From positions 573,921 through 637,920 of the forward strand of contig NC_008942.1 of assembly GCF_000015765.1 (NCBI RefSeq): a stretch of 64,000 bases of DNA, given 5' to 3'. A model generated the notes under the pieces. The model was not told where the DNA came from, did no database searches, and worked only from the letters and a program-made list of their open reading frames with translations. This stretch comes from Methanocorpusculum labreanum Z (GTDB lineage Archaea; Halobacteriota; Methanomicrobia; Methanomicrobiales; Methanocorpusculaceae). Positions 38,514 through 47,813 of this stretch are shown in pieces. Both the position numbers and the translations under genes were made by a program. Each line of letters starts with the position of its first letter. Within the stretch, counting starts at the first letter, position 1.

Positions 38514-38522
38514 TTTATATGG
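38514..38522 (+). promoter_or_regulatory. TATA box of radA
   Basis: TTTATATGG, expected start near 38543, giving a leader of about 30 nt with a GGAG ribosome site before ATG 38573. Confidence 0.55.
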
Positions 38523-38572
38523 CTCTGTGCAGATGTATTAGTATATCTGAAAAAACAGGAGAACAAGAAGAT

Positions 38573-39562
38573 ATGACAGCACTTGATATTGAAGAAATCC
38601 CGGGAGTAGGGCCGGCAACCGCCGACCGGCTGCGTGACGCCGGCTACATCACGGTCGAAAGCATCGCGACGGCAACGCCGGTGGATCTTGCAGAAGCTGC
38701 CGAGCTTGGCGAGTCCACCACAAAGAAGATCATCAAAGCAGCCCGCGAGATGGCCGACATCGGCGGATTTAAAACCGGGACCGATATCCTTGCACGCAGG
38801 CAGGACGTTCTCAAACTCAAAACCCTTGTCCCGGAGATCGATGAACTGTTCGGCGGGGGTCTTGAGACCCAGGCAATTACCGAACTCTATGGTGAATTCG
38901 GTTCAGGAAAATCCCAGATCGCTCATCAGCTCGCGGTAAACTGCCAGCTCCCGCAGGAACTTGGCGGTCTTGGCGGCAGCTGTCTCTACATCGACACGGA
39001 AAATACCTTCCGCCCCGAGCGTATCGAGCAGATGGCCGAAGGGCTGGAACTCGCCGATCTGCCGGAGGGATATGTCGTTCCAACACCTGACGAGTTCCTC
39101 GCAAATATCCATGTGGCACGCGCCCACTCGTCGGATCACCAGATGCTCCTGATCGACGCTGCCAGAGAACTGTCCAACGAACTTACGGCATCCGGTCTCC
39201 CGGTCAAACTCGTCATCATCGATTCCCTGACCAGTCTCTTCCGTTCGGAATATGCCGGACGCGGAACGTTAGCCGGCAGACAGCAGAAACTCAACAGACA
39301 TATGCACGACCTCTTCAAACTGGTCGACGATCTGAACGCGGTCGCTTTAGTCACGAATCAGGTCATGGCAAACCCGGGTCTTCTCTTCGGGGACCCGACC
39401 AAACCGATCGGCGGAAACATCGTCGGCCACACGGCAACCTACCGTGTCTATCTCAGAAAGAGCAAAGCCGGCAAACGTATCGCCAGACTTGTGGACAGTC
39501 CCAACCTTCCTGAAGGCGAAGCGACCTTCATGGTCGAAACCGCAGGTATCAAACCCTGCTGA
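38573..39562 (+). CDS. radA: RadA recombinase
   Basis: Archaeal RecA/Rad51 ATPase for homologous recombination. 329 residues from ATG 38573. The N-terminal helix-hairpin-helix domain ([18 protein letters not shown]) is followed by ATPase Walker [10 protein letters not shown] near residue 106, Walker [12 protein letters not shown] near 218 and the L2-side NQVMANPG near 265. ATG 38573 with the GGAG site is chosen over the upstream in-frame ATG at 38480, which lies before the TATA box. Confidence 0.96.
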   Translation: MTALDIEEIPGVGPATADRLRDAGYITVESIATATPVDLAEAAELGESTTKKIIKAAREMADIGGFKTGTDILARRQDVLKLKTLVPEIDELFGGGLETQAITELYGEFGSGKSQIAHQLAVNCQLPQELGGLGGSCLYIDTENTFRPERIEQMAEGLELADLPEGYVVPTPDEFLANIHVARAHSSDHQMLLIDAARELSNELTASGLPVKLVIIDSLTSLFRSEYAGRGTLAGRQQKLNRHMHDLFKLVDDLNAVALVTNQVMANPGLLFGDPTKPIGGNIVGHTATYRVYLRKSKAGKRIARLVDSPNLPEGEATFMVETAGIKPC

Positions 39563-39582
39563 ACCCAATACTATTTTTAATC

Positions 39583-40263
39583 ATGCCCAGGGCCTTTATC
39601 ACTGATATCGACGGTACGTTGACGGATGACCGCCGCAGATTATCAACGGAAGTCGTTGATGAGATGCGTAAACTTCTTGATAACGATATCCCGATCATAC
39701 TTGCTTCGGGCAACACACTCTGTTTTCTGGATGCCTTTTCTCACATGATCGGAACGGACGGGACCATCATCGCGGAAAACGGCGGGGTGTATCGTCTTGG
39801 TTACCTCGGTAAAAAGCAGATCTCGGGAAACCAGGAACTCTGTCTTGCAGCGTATCAGAAAGTCGTGGATGAACTGCAGCCCAAAGGTGACGACCTGCGG
39901 CTTTTCAGCAACAGATACCGTGATTCAGATATCGCATTCTCCCGGGATGCGCCGACAGAAACTGTAAAAGAGATCCTCAAAGACATGCCGGTCGTCGTCA
40001 TCGACACGGGATTTGCCATCCATCTGCAGGTCCCGGGCATCACCAAAGGTGCGGCATTTGAAAAACTGGCTGAACAGATGGGCCTTGCGCCTTCGGATTT
40101 CCTGGTCGCCGGAGACTCAGTCAACGACGTATCGATGCTGAAACTCGGCGGGATCTCCGTTGCTCCGGCAAATGCCTCTCCGGAAGCAAAAATGGCTGCA
40201 GACCACGTGATGGAAAAATCCTACGGCGAAGGTACGGCCGAAGCACTGCGCAAATACTTCTAA
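39583..40263 (+). CDS. HAD-type phosphoglycolate phosphatase
   Basis: A 226-residue HAD phosphatase with a cap domain. Motif I is DIDGTLTDDRR (residues 7-17), motif III is in the region around GITKGAAFEKL, and motif IV GDSVNDVSMLKLGGISVAPANA near 180. This Cof/archaeal phosphoglycolate-phosphatase type clears phosphoglycolate, for example after DNA repair. It starts 20 bp after radA, so it may be co-transcribed. Other small sugar phosphates are possible substrates. Confidence 0.85.
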   Translation: MPRAFITDIDGTLTDDRRRLSTEVVDEMRKLLDNDIPIILASGNTLCFLDAFSHMIGTDGTIIAENGGVYRLGYLGKKQISGNQELCLAAYQKVVDELQPKGDDLRLFSNRYRDSDIAFSRDAPTETVKEILKDMPVVVIDTGFAIHLQVPGITKGAAFEKLAEQMGLAPSDFLVAGDSVNDVSMLKLGGISVAPANASPEAKMAADHVMEKSYGEGTAEALRKYF

Positions 40264-40289
40264 AAAAGGAGTGAGGGGGTTAAACGTAT

Positions 40290-40541
40290 TCAGCGAAGCA
40301 TATACCTGTCGACCACAATAAAGTCCGTGATATCCTTCACGGCCTCAAATGGCAGGGTAATCGCCTCGTTTTCAAGTTTATAACCGGTCGTATCAAAACC
40401 TGCATCGGGGCGGATGACGAGCGCCTTCAGCTGTCCGGTCGGTGCGTCAAAAGTTACGTTTCTGATCTGTCCTATGATCTTGCCATCGGTGCTCATCACG
40501 CGCTTTCGCCGGATATTATGGGTAAACTGCTCACTCTGCAT
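40290..40541 (-). CDS. PRC-barrel domain protein
   Basis: An 83-residue single PRC-barrel: KRVMSTDGKIIGQIRNVTFDAPTGQLKALVIRP and a matching second half around ITLPFEAVKDITDFIVVD. PRC barrels bind RNA or proteins, for example in ribosome maturation (RimM) or photosynthesis proteins. A stand-alone archaeal copy has no known function. It converges with the phosphatase gene. Confidence 0.75.
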   Translation of the reverse strand: MQSEQFTHNIRRKRVMSTDGKIIGQIRNVTFDAPTGQLKALVIRPDAGFDTTGYKLENEAITLPFEAVKDITDFIVVDRYMLR

Positions 40542-40600
40542 GATTAATCAGCTTTAAAGTTTGACAAGATAGTATTTATCCGTTTGTATAAGTCCTGCAT

Positions 40601-41479
40601 TTATAATGACGGGAACACCTGGATGATATCCGAATGCGTGAGAATGCCGATCGGTTTTTCATCCTCGGTAACGATCACCCTTCCAACATGCTGTTCCTTG
40701 AACTGTTTGATAACTTCATACAGCCGCATATCCCCCGGCATCGTTATGACTCTCGTGACCATCACGTCGGCTACAAGAGAGGTCGTCGGCATCTCCCGGT
40801 CCAGTGCCGAAACGATGTCAGTCATCGTCAGGATTCCAAGCAGTGTCCCGTTTTCAACAACCGGTGCTCCATGGATCTTTCTCTGGAGAAACGTTTTCAT
40901 CGCATATGCTAATGTCATATCCGGTTCAAGCGAGATCAGCGGGGAATTCATATATTCGCGGATCTGTTTTTTCGGCAGCGATGTCATCTCCGATGTCGAA
41001 ATCAACAGAGCACTGTTGATCTCATCCTTTCCGAAAACCTCTCCTTTGATGAGCAGTTTGTTCACCGGAGTCGGCCCGATGGTTATTTTGTCGCCGACCT
41101 CAAACGACCTGACATTGCCGATGATCTTGATCAATGCGTGACACAGATCCGCGTGGGTGAGGGTAGTAAAGGCGATCTCATTTACGCGCACACCCTCGAC
41201 CCGTTCACCGTTTCTCTGAATGATCACTTCGCTTTCCGAGTAATCCGTTGAAATATTCAGTTCCGAATAGGCGCGGGCAGTCGGCTGGTATCCGCCTTTG
41301 GGTCCGGGAATTCCGTCTACGAGTCCAAGCACTTTGAGAGCAAGCATCTGGTTTCTGACCGTTCCCGGGTTCCTTCGAATGATATCGGCTATGACCTCGC
41401 TCTTGATTGGATGCGAATATTGATGATAAAGCGAGATAAGAGTAATAAGGATATCTTTTTGAATTAGTGATAAATCCAT
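40601..41479 (-). CDS. HTH + CBS-pair transcriptional regulator
   Basis: 292 residues from ATG 41479. The N-terminal winged helix (about 1-65, SEVIADIIRRNPGTVRNQMLALKVLGLVDGI) is followed by a central beta domain and two CBS domains in the C-terminal half (about 175-290: LALAYAMKTFLQRKIHGAPVV and VADVMVTRVITMPGDMRLYEVIKQFKEQHVGRVIV). CBS pairs bind adenosyl ligands or sense energy, so this is a predicted archaeal transcription factor of the HTH-CBS class. The target is not visible. It is divergent from the NOG1-like gene 56 bp away. Confidence 0.82.
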   Translation of the reverse strand: MDLSLIQKDILITLISLYHQYSHPIKSEVIADIIRRNPGTVRNQMLALKVLGLVDGIPGPKGGYQPTARAYSELNISTDYSESEVIIQRNGERVEGVRVNEIAFTTLTHADLCHALIKIIGNVRSFEVGDKITIGPTPVNKLLIKGEVFGKDEINSALLISTSEMTSLPKKQIREYMNSPLISLEPDMTLAYAMKTFLQRKIHGAPVVENGTLLGILTMTDIVSALDREMPTTSLVADVMVTRVITMPGDMRLYEVIKQFKEQHVGRVIVTEDEKPIGILTHSDIIQVFPSL

Positions 41480-41534
41480 ACTTACTGATTCTTTCTGATT
41501 GCTATAGTAATAAACCAAATGGATTGGATGAAAA

Positions 41535-42557
41535 ATGTACTTCGATAAAATCCCGACCGTTCCAACAGCAGACGAACTGCTTGACCGCAGTTTCCGCCGT
41601 GCCTCGAAGAAAATGCGGGAAAAAACAAATAAACGTCATGCAAACGAGGACTTCGTCCGGGCGATCACCCAGGCGACGCATGACAAGCTGGTGGCAATTA
41701 TCCAGAGTTTCCCCGAATTTGAAGAGCTGCCGCCGTTTTACCGGGACCTTTGCGATATTTTGTTCGGGATGGATGATTTAAAGAAAAATCTGGGCATGGT
41801 TGGCTGGGCCGCAAAGAATGTGCGTGATGTGGGAGCAAGCATCTCCAAAGGGATGCGCTGGACCGATACGCAGGTCGAAAGAAAACGCGCCGTCGCACGG
41901 ATCGCCTCGATCGTTCACCGGGCGGATGACGCTCTTCGATACCTGAACGATGCGAGAAACGTTCTTCGAAAACTCCCCGTGATCAGCACGGACGAGTTTA
42001 CGATCGTCGTTGCCGGATATCCTAACGTGGGAAAATCTTCCTTCATCCGCTTAGTCTCCAGCGGAGAACCCGAGATTGCTTCCTACCCCTTTACGACAAA
42101 AGGTGTCATTGTCGGACACAGGAATGCCGAGCGACGAAAAAAGATCCAGTTCATCGATACGCCAGGTCTTTTAGACCGGACGGAAGAGGAACGAAACGCG
42201 ATCGAAAAACAGGCCTTGAACGCTCTTGTCTACGTCGCCGATCTGGTTCTCTTCGTTATCGATGCAAGCGAGAACTGCGGATATTCGTTTGAAGCCCAGA
42301 TGAAACTCCGCGAGGAGATTGAATCTATCATCTCAGTTCCGATGATCTCCGTCGTAAACAAATCGGATGTGAAGACCGTTGAAGGATTTTTCAACATGTC
42401 CACCGTCTCAGGCGAAGGTGTCGACGAGGTCCTTGCCGAACTTCTCCGTCTTCGCGAAGAGTTGAAAGTGGACGAGGTCGTGGATATCCGCGCCGAACTC
42501 CCGCAGCCGGAAATGAAGAGGCGCGGGGGAAGACAGGAGTCGGAAACCGATTTCTGA
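41535..42557 (+). CDS. NOG1-like GTPase
   Basis: A 340-residue GTPase of the Obg/Nog1 class, which acts in large ribosomal subunit assembly. An N-terminal helical Nog1 region (about 1-155, EDFVRAITQATHDKLVAIIQSFPEFEELPPFYRDL) is followed by G1 GYPNVGKSS near 162, G3 DTPGLLDRTEEERN near 212, and G4 NKSD near 275. The charged tail is short compared with eukaryotic Nog1. It is divergent from the CBS regulator. Confidence 0.88.
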   Translation: MYFDKIPTVPTADELLDRSFRRASKKMREKTNKRHANEDFVRAITQATHDKLVAIIQSFPEFEELPPFYRDLCDILFGMDDLKKNLGMVGWAAKNVRDVGASISKGMRWTDTQVERKRAVARIASIVHRADDALRYLNDARNVLRKLPVISTDEFTIVVAGYPNVGKSSFIRLVSSGEPEIASYPFTTKGVIVGHRNAERRKKIQFIDTPGLLDRTEEERNAIEKQALNALVYVADLVLFVIDASENCGYSFEAQMKLREEIESIISVPMISVVNKSDVKTVEGFFNMSTVSGEGVDEVLAELLRLREELKVDEVVDIRAELPQPEMKRRGGRQESETDF

Positions 42558-42586
42558 TCCGGCAAACTTTTTTTAGAAAAAAAGAG

Positions 42587-43234
42587 TTAATCTTTTTTGT
42601 ATTCCCCGTGCTTTCTCCAGAGATACCATAACCTCTGGAATGCGGAAAGGTTCGTGCAGACGGCAACGAGAATCACGGCAATCCAGATCTGACCGATAAC
42701 GCCGAAAAGGACAAGAGCGATCATCGTCTCGGGCCTGCCGAAAAATCCGATTCCCTCAAGAGGGTCCGAGATCTTTCCATCCTCTTTGCAGGTGTAGCCG
42801 ATCTCGGCATACGTCACCGGTTTTACAAACGTGTTCATGATCGAACCGATAACGGCAAGGCCGGCGATCAGCATATCCGCCGTCGGCGCAAATCCGACAA
42901 ACTGGGAGATGATGGGAACCCCTGACAGACCGATTGCGAGAAGCACGATCCCGTCCACGTATTTGTCGACGATCCAGTCGCTGATCGCCCCGAAATCGCT
43001 TTTCTTTTTGGTTATTCGTGCGACCGATCCGTCCGTCAGATCAAGTATCCCGGATATCAGGAGAAGAATGCTTCCAAGGATAAACGACTGACAAAAATAG
43101 CAGACCGCCGCGCCGATCCCGAAAAAGAGTGAAAGGAGAGTGATCTGATTTGGACTCATCCCTGTTTTAACGAATACTCTAACAATCGGGTCGAGCCATC
43201 CCGTAAGTTTGTATCTGAGCGATGTAATATTCAT
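42587..43234 (-). CDS. CDP-alcohol phosphotransferase, probable archaetidylinositol phosphate synthase type
   Basis: A 215-residue membrane enzyme with about six helices. The signature D-G-x2-A-R-x8-G-x3-D-x3-D is seen as TDGSVARITKKKSDFGAISDWIVDKYVD near residues 65-93, with all catalytic aspartates. It attaches a polar head group (inositol phosphate, glycerol or serine) to CDP-archaeol. The head group is not resolved from sequence. It converges with the NOG1-like gene. Confidence 0.85.
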   Translation of the reverse strand: MNITSLRYKLTGWLDPIVRVFVKTGMSPNQITLLSLFFGIGAAVCYFCQSFILGSILLLISGILDLTDGSVARITKKKSDFGAISDWIVDKYVDGIVLLAIGLSGVPIISQFVGFAPTADMLIAGLAVIGSIMNTFVKPVTYAEIGYTCKEDGKISDPLEGIGFFGRPETMIALVLFGVIGQIWIAVILVAVCTNLSAFQRLWYLWRKHGEYKKD

Positions 43235-43315
43235 GGATATAGAGGTAAAATCATTTATCAGTGCGTGCTAAATATCTATACATCGTCAAGCTATAAGAAT
43301 CAGAAGGAAACTTTC

Positions 43316-43993
43316 ATGGAGACATTACAAAAACCACACGTGCTGATGATTTCAGAGATCACGGCTGACGGGAAACTCACTCTTGGCAAAGGTGTTTCCA
43401 GTAAAATACTCATGAAACATATGTCCCATGAAGCCGAGATCCTTCTCCACGAAACACGTGCCGAGTACGACGCGATCATGGTTGGTTCATCTACGATACG
43501 TATTGATAACTCCTTTCTGACTGTCAGAATGGTCGAGGGGGAGAACCCTCTCCGCGTCATCCCAAACAGCCTTGCTGATTTGCCGCTGGAAGCAAACGTC
43601 TTCGACACGACAAAAGCCCGGACCGTTCTTGCCGTTTCTGAAAAAGCTCCAAAAGACCGGATCGATGCGTTCACCGCCCGCGGGGTAGACGTGGTCGTCT
43701 GCGGCGAAGACCGGGTGGATTTTGTGCAGCTGATGAATATTTTGTCCGCCAAATATCAGATAAAAAAACTCATCATCGAAGGCGGGCCGACCCTCAACTG
43801 GCACATGCTTCATCACGGCCTCGTTGACGAGATCAGACTCATCCACATGCCGTTCATCGTCGGCGGAAGCGACACGCCGTCACTGGTCGGCGGGATGCCG
43901 CTTGCCTCGGAAAACGACATGATCAAACTCGATCTTCGAAGCACGAAGATGTATGGTACCAATCTGGTGACCGAGTACCGGGTCCTCTACTGA
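43316..43993 (+). CDS. 2,5-diamino-6-(ribosylamino)pyrimidinone 5'-phosphate reductase
   Basis: NADPH reductase of the RibD C-terminal domain family, the archaeal riboflavin and F420 deazaflavin precursor step. 225 residues from ATG 43316. Conserved features are ISEITADGKLTLGKGVSSK near residue 10, EYDAIMVGSSTIRIDNSFLTVR near 48, and IIEGGPTLNWHMLHHGLVDEI near 158. F420 is essential in methanogens, so a single-copy gene is expected. It has no deaminase domain. Confidence 0.88.
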   Translation: METLQKPHVLMISEITADGKLTLGKGVSSKILMKHMSHEAEILLHETRAEYDAIMVGSSTIRIDNSFLTVRMVEGENPLRVIPNSLADLPLEANVFDTTKARTVLAVSEKAPKDRIDAFTARGVDVVVCGEDRVDFVQLMNILSAKYQIKKLIIEGGPTLNWHMLHHGLVDEIRLIHMPFIVGGSDTPSLVGGMPLASENDMIKLDLRSTKMYGTNLVTEYRVLY

Positions 43994-44027
43994 AATTATT
44001 ATCTTTTTGCCGTGCCAAGATTCAGAC

Positions 44028-44495
44028 ATGGCACTTCAGGTAAACGATTTTGTCTCCCCCTTCACGCTTTCCGATGCTTCGGGAAAAACATGGACATTTC
44101 CAACGGACGCATTCCGTTTTGCCGTCCTCTATTTTTATCCGAAAGACAACTCCACCGGATGCACGGCCGAAGCAAAAGACTTCTCCGCACTTTTACCGGA
44201 GTTTTCCCGCCTCGACACACAGGTTTTCGGCGTCAGTCCCGACTCGGCCGCCAGCCATCGTAAGTTTACTGAAAAACAGGAGTTGTCCGTGACCCTTCTG
44301 TCTGACCCGGAAAAGACCGTGATCGGCGCATTCGGTGTCTGGGTCAAGAAAAAACTCTATGGCCGCGAGTATATGGGTGTTGAGCGCAGCACGTTCGTCA
44401 TCGATTCAACGGGTAAAATCCTTGCCGCCTGGGATAAGGTCAAAGTCAAAGGACATGCAGAGGAGGTACTGCAGAAGATTCAGACACTCGTCTGA
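44028..44495 (+). CDS. peroxiredoxin (BCP/PrxQ type)
   Basis: Thiol peroxidase of 155 residues from ATG 44028. LYFYPKDNSTGCTAEAKDFS holds the peroxidatic cysteine near residue 45. There is no obvious second cysteine in the usual BCP position (five residues later), so it may be a 1-Cys form. GREYMGVERSTFVIDSTGKI near 112 matches BCP proteins. It protects an anaerobe from peroxide. It is upstream of the phosphoglycerate mutase gene by 49 bp. Confidence 0.88.
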   Translation: MALQVNDFVSPFTLSDASGKTWTFPTDAFRFAVLYFYPKDNSTGCTAEAKDFSALLPEFSRLDTQVFGVSPDSAASHRKFTEKQELSVTLLSDPEKTVIGAFGVWVKKKLYGREYMGVERSTFVIDSTGKILAAWDKVKVKGHAEEVLQKIQTLV

Positions 44496-44544
44496 GCTCC
44501 CAAACAGAATACAATAAGTGGGATTCAGTCAAATACATCATATA

Positions 44545-45765
44545 ATGACAGCATCGAAAATTCTTCTTCTCATCATTGACGGTGTGGGTGACCGACCGTG
44601 CGGGGTCCTTGGCAATAAAACCCCGCTTCAGGCGGCAAAAATCCCAAATCTCGACCGTCTTGCAACTGAAGGGATCTGCGGGATCATGGATCCGATCGCT
44701 CCGGGCGTTCGCGGCGGCTCGGACACCTCGCATCTCAGCCTTCTCGGATACGACCCCCATATCTATTACACCGGCAGGGGACCCTTGGAAGCGGCAGGCT
44801 GCGGCATAAAGATGGAACCCGGCATGATCGGATTTCGGGCGAATTACGCCACGATCGATGATGACGGCAATGTGATCGACCGGCGTGCCGGCCGTATCCC
44901 CGACACGACCGAGATCACCGCCGCCGTGAAAAACGGTGTCGATCTCTCAAAATACGGTGTCGAGATCGAGTTCTCGCCTGGAACCGGTCACCGGGCAGCC
45001 CTTGCCCTCAAAGGAAAAGGACTCAGCGCCGCCGTCTCGTCCAATGACCCGAAGAAAACCGGTGTCCAGCCGAAGACGATTCATCCAGATGACGACAGCA
45101 AAGAGGCGGCCTTTACCGCCGAGGTATGTAATGAATTTTCCCGACAGGCAGCCGAGATCCTGAAAAACCATCCGGTCAACCTCGAACGCAAAGCCCGCGG
45201 CGAGTTCCCGGCTAACGTAGTTCTCATCCGGGGAGCCGGAGAGATGGGCGTTTACGAGACCTTTGAAGAAAAACATGAACTCTCCGGCAGTGTGGTCGCG
45301 GCCGCGGCATTGATCGCCGGGATCGGCAGTTCCGTCGGTCTTGAACGCATCCCCGTTCTGCCCACAACGCCGCTCGATGAGCAGGTGCGTCTTGTGTGCC
45401 GCGAGCTGGAGAAAAAGGATTTCGTTCTCTTCAATGTCAAAACGGCCGACGAGTACGGACATGACGGAAAAGCCGTCGAGAAGACGAAATATCTCGAGGA
45501 GGTCGATGCGGCCCTTCTGCCGTTCTTTGATATGCCCGAGCTGATGATCGCGGTCTGCGGGGATCACTCAACGCCCTGCACGATCAAGGAACATAGCGCA
45601 GATCCGGTTCCGCTGATCCTTCACGGAGACGGGACCCGTATTGATCTCGTCACAAACTACGACGAGATCTCCTGTGCGGCAGGCGGTCTTTGCCGGATAT
45701 CCGGCGGCAGTCTGATGCCGATCCTTCTGGACCTCATTGACAAAACCCATAAGTACGGAGCATAA
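44545..45765 (+). CDS. apgM: cofactor-independent phosphoglycerate mutase (ApgM)
   Basis: Interconverts 3- and 2-phosphoglycerate in glycolysis and gluconeogenesis. About 406 residues from ATG 44545. An alkaline-phosphatase-type metal core is visible: LLIIDGVGDRP near residue 6, RGGSDTSHLSLLGYDP near 54 with the active serine, VLFNVKTADEYGHDGKAVEK near 295, and VCGDHSTPCTIKEHSADPVPLI near 335. This matches archaeal ApgM. Start 44545 is preferred over 44518, whose extra residues are not family-like. Confidence 0.92.
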   Translation: MTASKILLLIIDGVGDRPCGVLGNKTPLQAAKIPNLDRLATEGICGIMDPIAPGVRGGSDTSHLSLLGYDPHIYYTGRGPLEAAGCGIKMEPGMIGFRANYATIDDDGNVIDRRAGRIPDTTEITAAVKNGVDLSKYGVEIEFSPGTGHRAALALKGKGLSAAVSSNDPKKTGVQPKTIHPDDDSKEAAFTAEVCNEFSRQAAEILKNHPVNLERKARGEFPANVVLIRGAGEMGVYETFEEKHELSGSVVAAAALIAGIGSSVGLERIPVLPTTPLDEQVRLVCRELEKKDFVLFNVKTADEYGHDGKAVEKTKYLEEVDAALLPFFDMPELMIAVCGDHSTPCTIKEHSADPVPLILHGDGTRIDLVTNYDEISCAAGGLCRISGGSLMPILLDLIDKTHKYGA

Positions 45766-45791
45766 CGATATACTAATACACGTGGTGGAGC

Positions 45792-46853
45792 ATGGCGGAG
45801 GATAAAAAACGGATAATAATAGCTGAATCATTGCCCGAAGAGGAGGAAAAGTACCTGACTCTGCCGCAACTCACCCCCGAAGAAGAGGAAGAACTCGAGG
45901 AGCAGGCATCAAACGATGCCGACGAAAGTCCTGAACCTCTGTTTTCCGAGGTGGCCGCGGATGAAAAAAAGCTCCCCCCTCTGAATCTCTCCGAAGTAGA
46001 CGAAGAGACGGCGTCGATGGTCGTATCCTCCTCTGATCTTTTTAAAAGCTGTTATCTCCCAGATAAAACCGAGCTGCAGGAACGCAATCTCAAAACCAGA
46101 CACGACATCCTTGTCGGGGATCACTGCGATATCGGATACGGCCTCTACGGAGAAGATATCGTTATCAGTGAACTTTCGACCATGCACGGCGATATCGTCG
46201 CGGAAGGTGATCTCCGTATCGACAACTTCTGCGAGGTATTTGGGACGGTCCTTTGCAACGGGGATGCGTATCTCGGCGAAGGCGTGAAGATCCACGGCAA
46301 ACTGAATGTCGGCGGCAATCTGGATATCGGGGACAATGTGGTGATCGACAAGGAGTTCAAGGCATACGGGGATATCGCGATTCGAAATCCGATGCCGGTC
46401 GTCCTCTATCTTCTGCTCTATGTTATGACGATGCTCCATCTGGAAGGAGAAGAAGCTGCACGAAAACGTGTCGAGAGTCTGATCTCCGAAGCGAACTCCG
46501 CACCTCTGGTACTTCCTCCAAAAACCGCCATGGATCTTCGCTACTTCGCTGTTCCCACACCGATGGAGATCGGATCAAACTGCCGTCTGCATGGAAATAT
46601 CCGTGCCCAGTCGGTCAAGATCCGCAAAGACACTACGCTTTTTGGGAGTGTGCAGGCTTCCCAGCGAGTAAAACTCGGGCCGCGGACGGCGATCCACGGA
46701 GATGTCGTCGGACAGAATATCCGGGTCGAGCGGGGAGCGGATGTGCTTGGCGATGTGGCCGGAAAAACGGTCTGGCTGCACGAGGACGCACGAGTGAGCG
46801 GCGTGATCAAAGCGACCGAAGGGCTTACCATAGGTCATGCGGAGGGAAAATAA
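45792..46853 (+). CDS. bactofilin-like / left-handed beta-helix polymer-type protein
   Basis: 353 residues, soluble. An acidic N-terminal tail (1-80, many E and D) is followed by two blocks of short beta repeats, about 105-195 and 255-350, in which G-x-V/I and hydrophobic hexapeptide-like units recur (for example MHGDIVAEGDLRIDNFCEVFGTV and RGADVLGDVAGKTVWLHEDARVSGVI). This fits the polymer-forming cytoskeletal (bactofilin) or left-handed beta-helix family. No catalytic acyltransferase histidine context is evident. The stop abuts the next gene (TAAATG), so the two proteins are translated together. Confidence 0.65.
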   Translation: MAEDKKRIIIAESLPEEEEKYLTLPQLTPEEEEELEEQASNDADESPEPLFSEVAADEKKLPPLNLSEVDEETASMVVSSSDLFKSCYLPDKTELQERNLKTRHDILVGDHCDIGYGLYGEDIVISELSTMHGDIVAEGDLRIDNFCEVFGTVLCNGDAYLGEGVKIHGKLNVGGNLDIGDNVVIDKEFKAYGDIAIRNPMPVVLYLLLYVMTMLHLEGEEAARKRVESLISEANSAPLVLPPKTAMDLRYFAVPTPMEIGSNCRLHGNIRAQSVKIRKDTTLFGSVQASQRVKLGPRTAIHGDVVGQNIRVERGADVLGDVAGKTVWLHEDARVSGVIKATEGLTIGHAEGK

Positions 46854-47693
46854 ATGTCGAAACTTGCTGAAATGCTGGAGCTGGATGAACTCAGACTTCT
46901 TGAACCGGATTATGCTTCGCTCGTGAATAACGGCGAGCCGGGTGTTTTAATCTGCGAGGCGGAGCCTGTGGAAAACGGAGCGAGACTCCTGATCGATGAG
47001 GAGGAGAGTCCTCTGTTGTTTGCGGTGAAAAACGGCGATGAGTGGTGCGGAACCTCCTGGCTTTTCCGGTCGCCGACGTCTGGAGAGCTGGCTCTCTTTG
47101 AAGCGGCGGACGGGGATATCTATCAGGAAGACCGCGAAGATGTGGAGGATGCGTGCCGAGCATATTATGCGGACGTGATCCAAAAGGTCATCCCGCCGGC
47201 CGGAGACGACCTTACCACCGACAGGATCGCCAAGGTCCGCGATCTTCTTCACGAGATGTGGGGAAGTTCGATCTCTGGAATCGCGCTGGACGCGTGTGCC
47301 GGGTCAGGAATCGGTTCTCTCCTTTTGAGTGAGATGGGAGCTCATCCTATTGCATATGATAACGATCCCGAGCTTCTGGCGCTTGGTCTTTCATCGGGCA
47401 GACTTTCGCCCGAGCGGATGATCTGTATCGACGCACGGATCGCCTCGGCGTATCTTCCGGATGCGGCGTACGGGGTTGGGATCATGTTCGGGCAGATTTA
47501 CGGGTATACGAAGGATATCTGGCGGCCGATCATCGAGGAGCTTGCCGGGATCACCGAGAATACGCTCATCACGGTCGCAACGGAAGAAGAGGCTCACTGG
47601 GTAAAGGAGTGGGCAAAGGGTGTTGGAAAAACGCTCGAGATCATGGAAAATGAACGTGATCCGATCTACGACCGCTGGGTCTGTTTCGGGTGA
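46854..47693 (+). CDS. predicted SAM-dependent methyltransferase-like protein
   Basis: 279 residues. The C-terminal half has the Rossmann methyltransferase motif I, ALDACAGSGIGSLLLSEMG (near residues 143-161), then AYDNDPELLALG as the acidic motif II. The N-terminal 120 residues form an uncharacterised alpha/beta region. No target motif (such as DPPY) is visible, so the substrate is unknown. The gene starts directly after the bactofilin-like gene, which suggests the pair works together. Confidence 0.6.
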   Translation: MSKLAEMLELDELRLLEPDYASLVNNGEPGVLICEAEPVENGARLLIDEEESPLLFAVKNGDEWCGTSWLFRSPTSGELALFEAADGDIYQEDREDVEDACRAYYADVIQKVIPPAGDDLTTDRIAKVRDLLHEMWGSSISGIALDACAGSGIGSLLLSEMGAHPIAYDNDPELLALGLSSGRLSPERMICIDARIASAYLPDAAYGVGIMFGQIYGYTKDIWRPIIEELAGITENTLITVATEEEAHWVKEWAKGVGKTLEIMENERDPIYDRWVCFG

Positions 47694-47813
47694 AGGTTGG
47701 ACGGAAGAAATTTCCTCTTTTATTTTTTATTGAGTTGAGTATTCTTTTTTGATTGATGGCACTTTTTTCGTGCTTGACGTGATAAACAACATAATTATTG
47801 AGAAAAGCGATAG
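47694..47813. terminator. T-rich intergenic end of the bactofilin-like operon
   Basis: GGAA-GAAA-TTTCC near 47702-47714, followed by T-runs (TTTTATTTTTTATTG) within 25 bp. It is a plausible transcript end between the plus-strand operon and the minus-strand tRNA pair. No gene is seen here. Confidence 0.35.
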
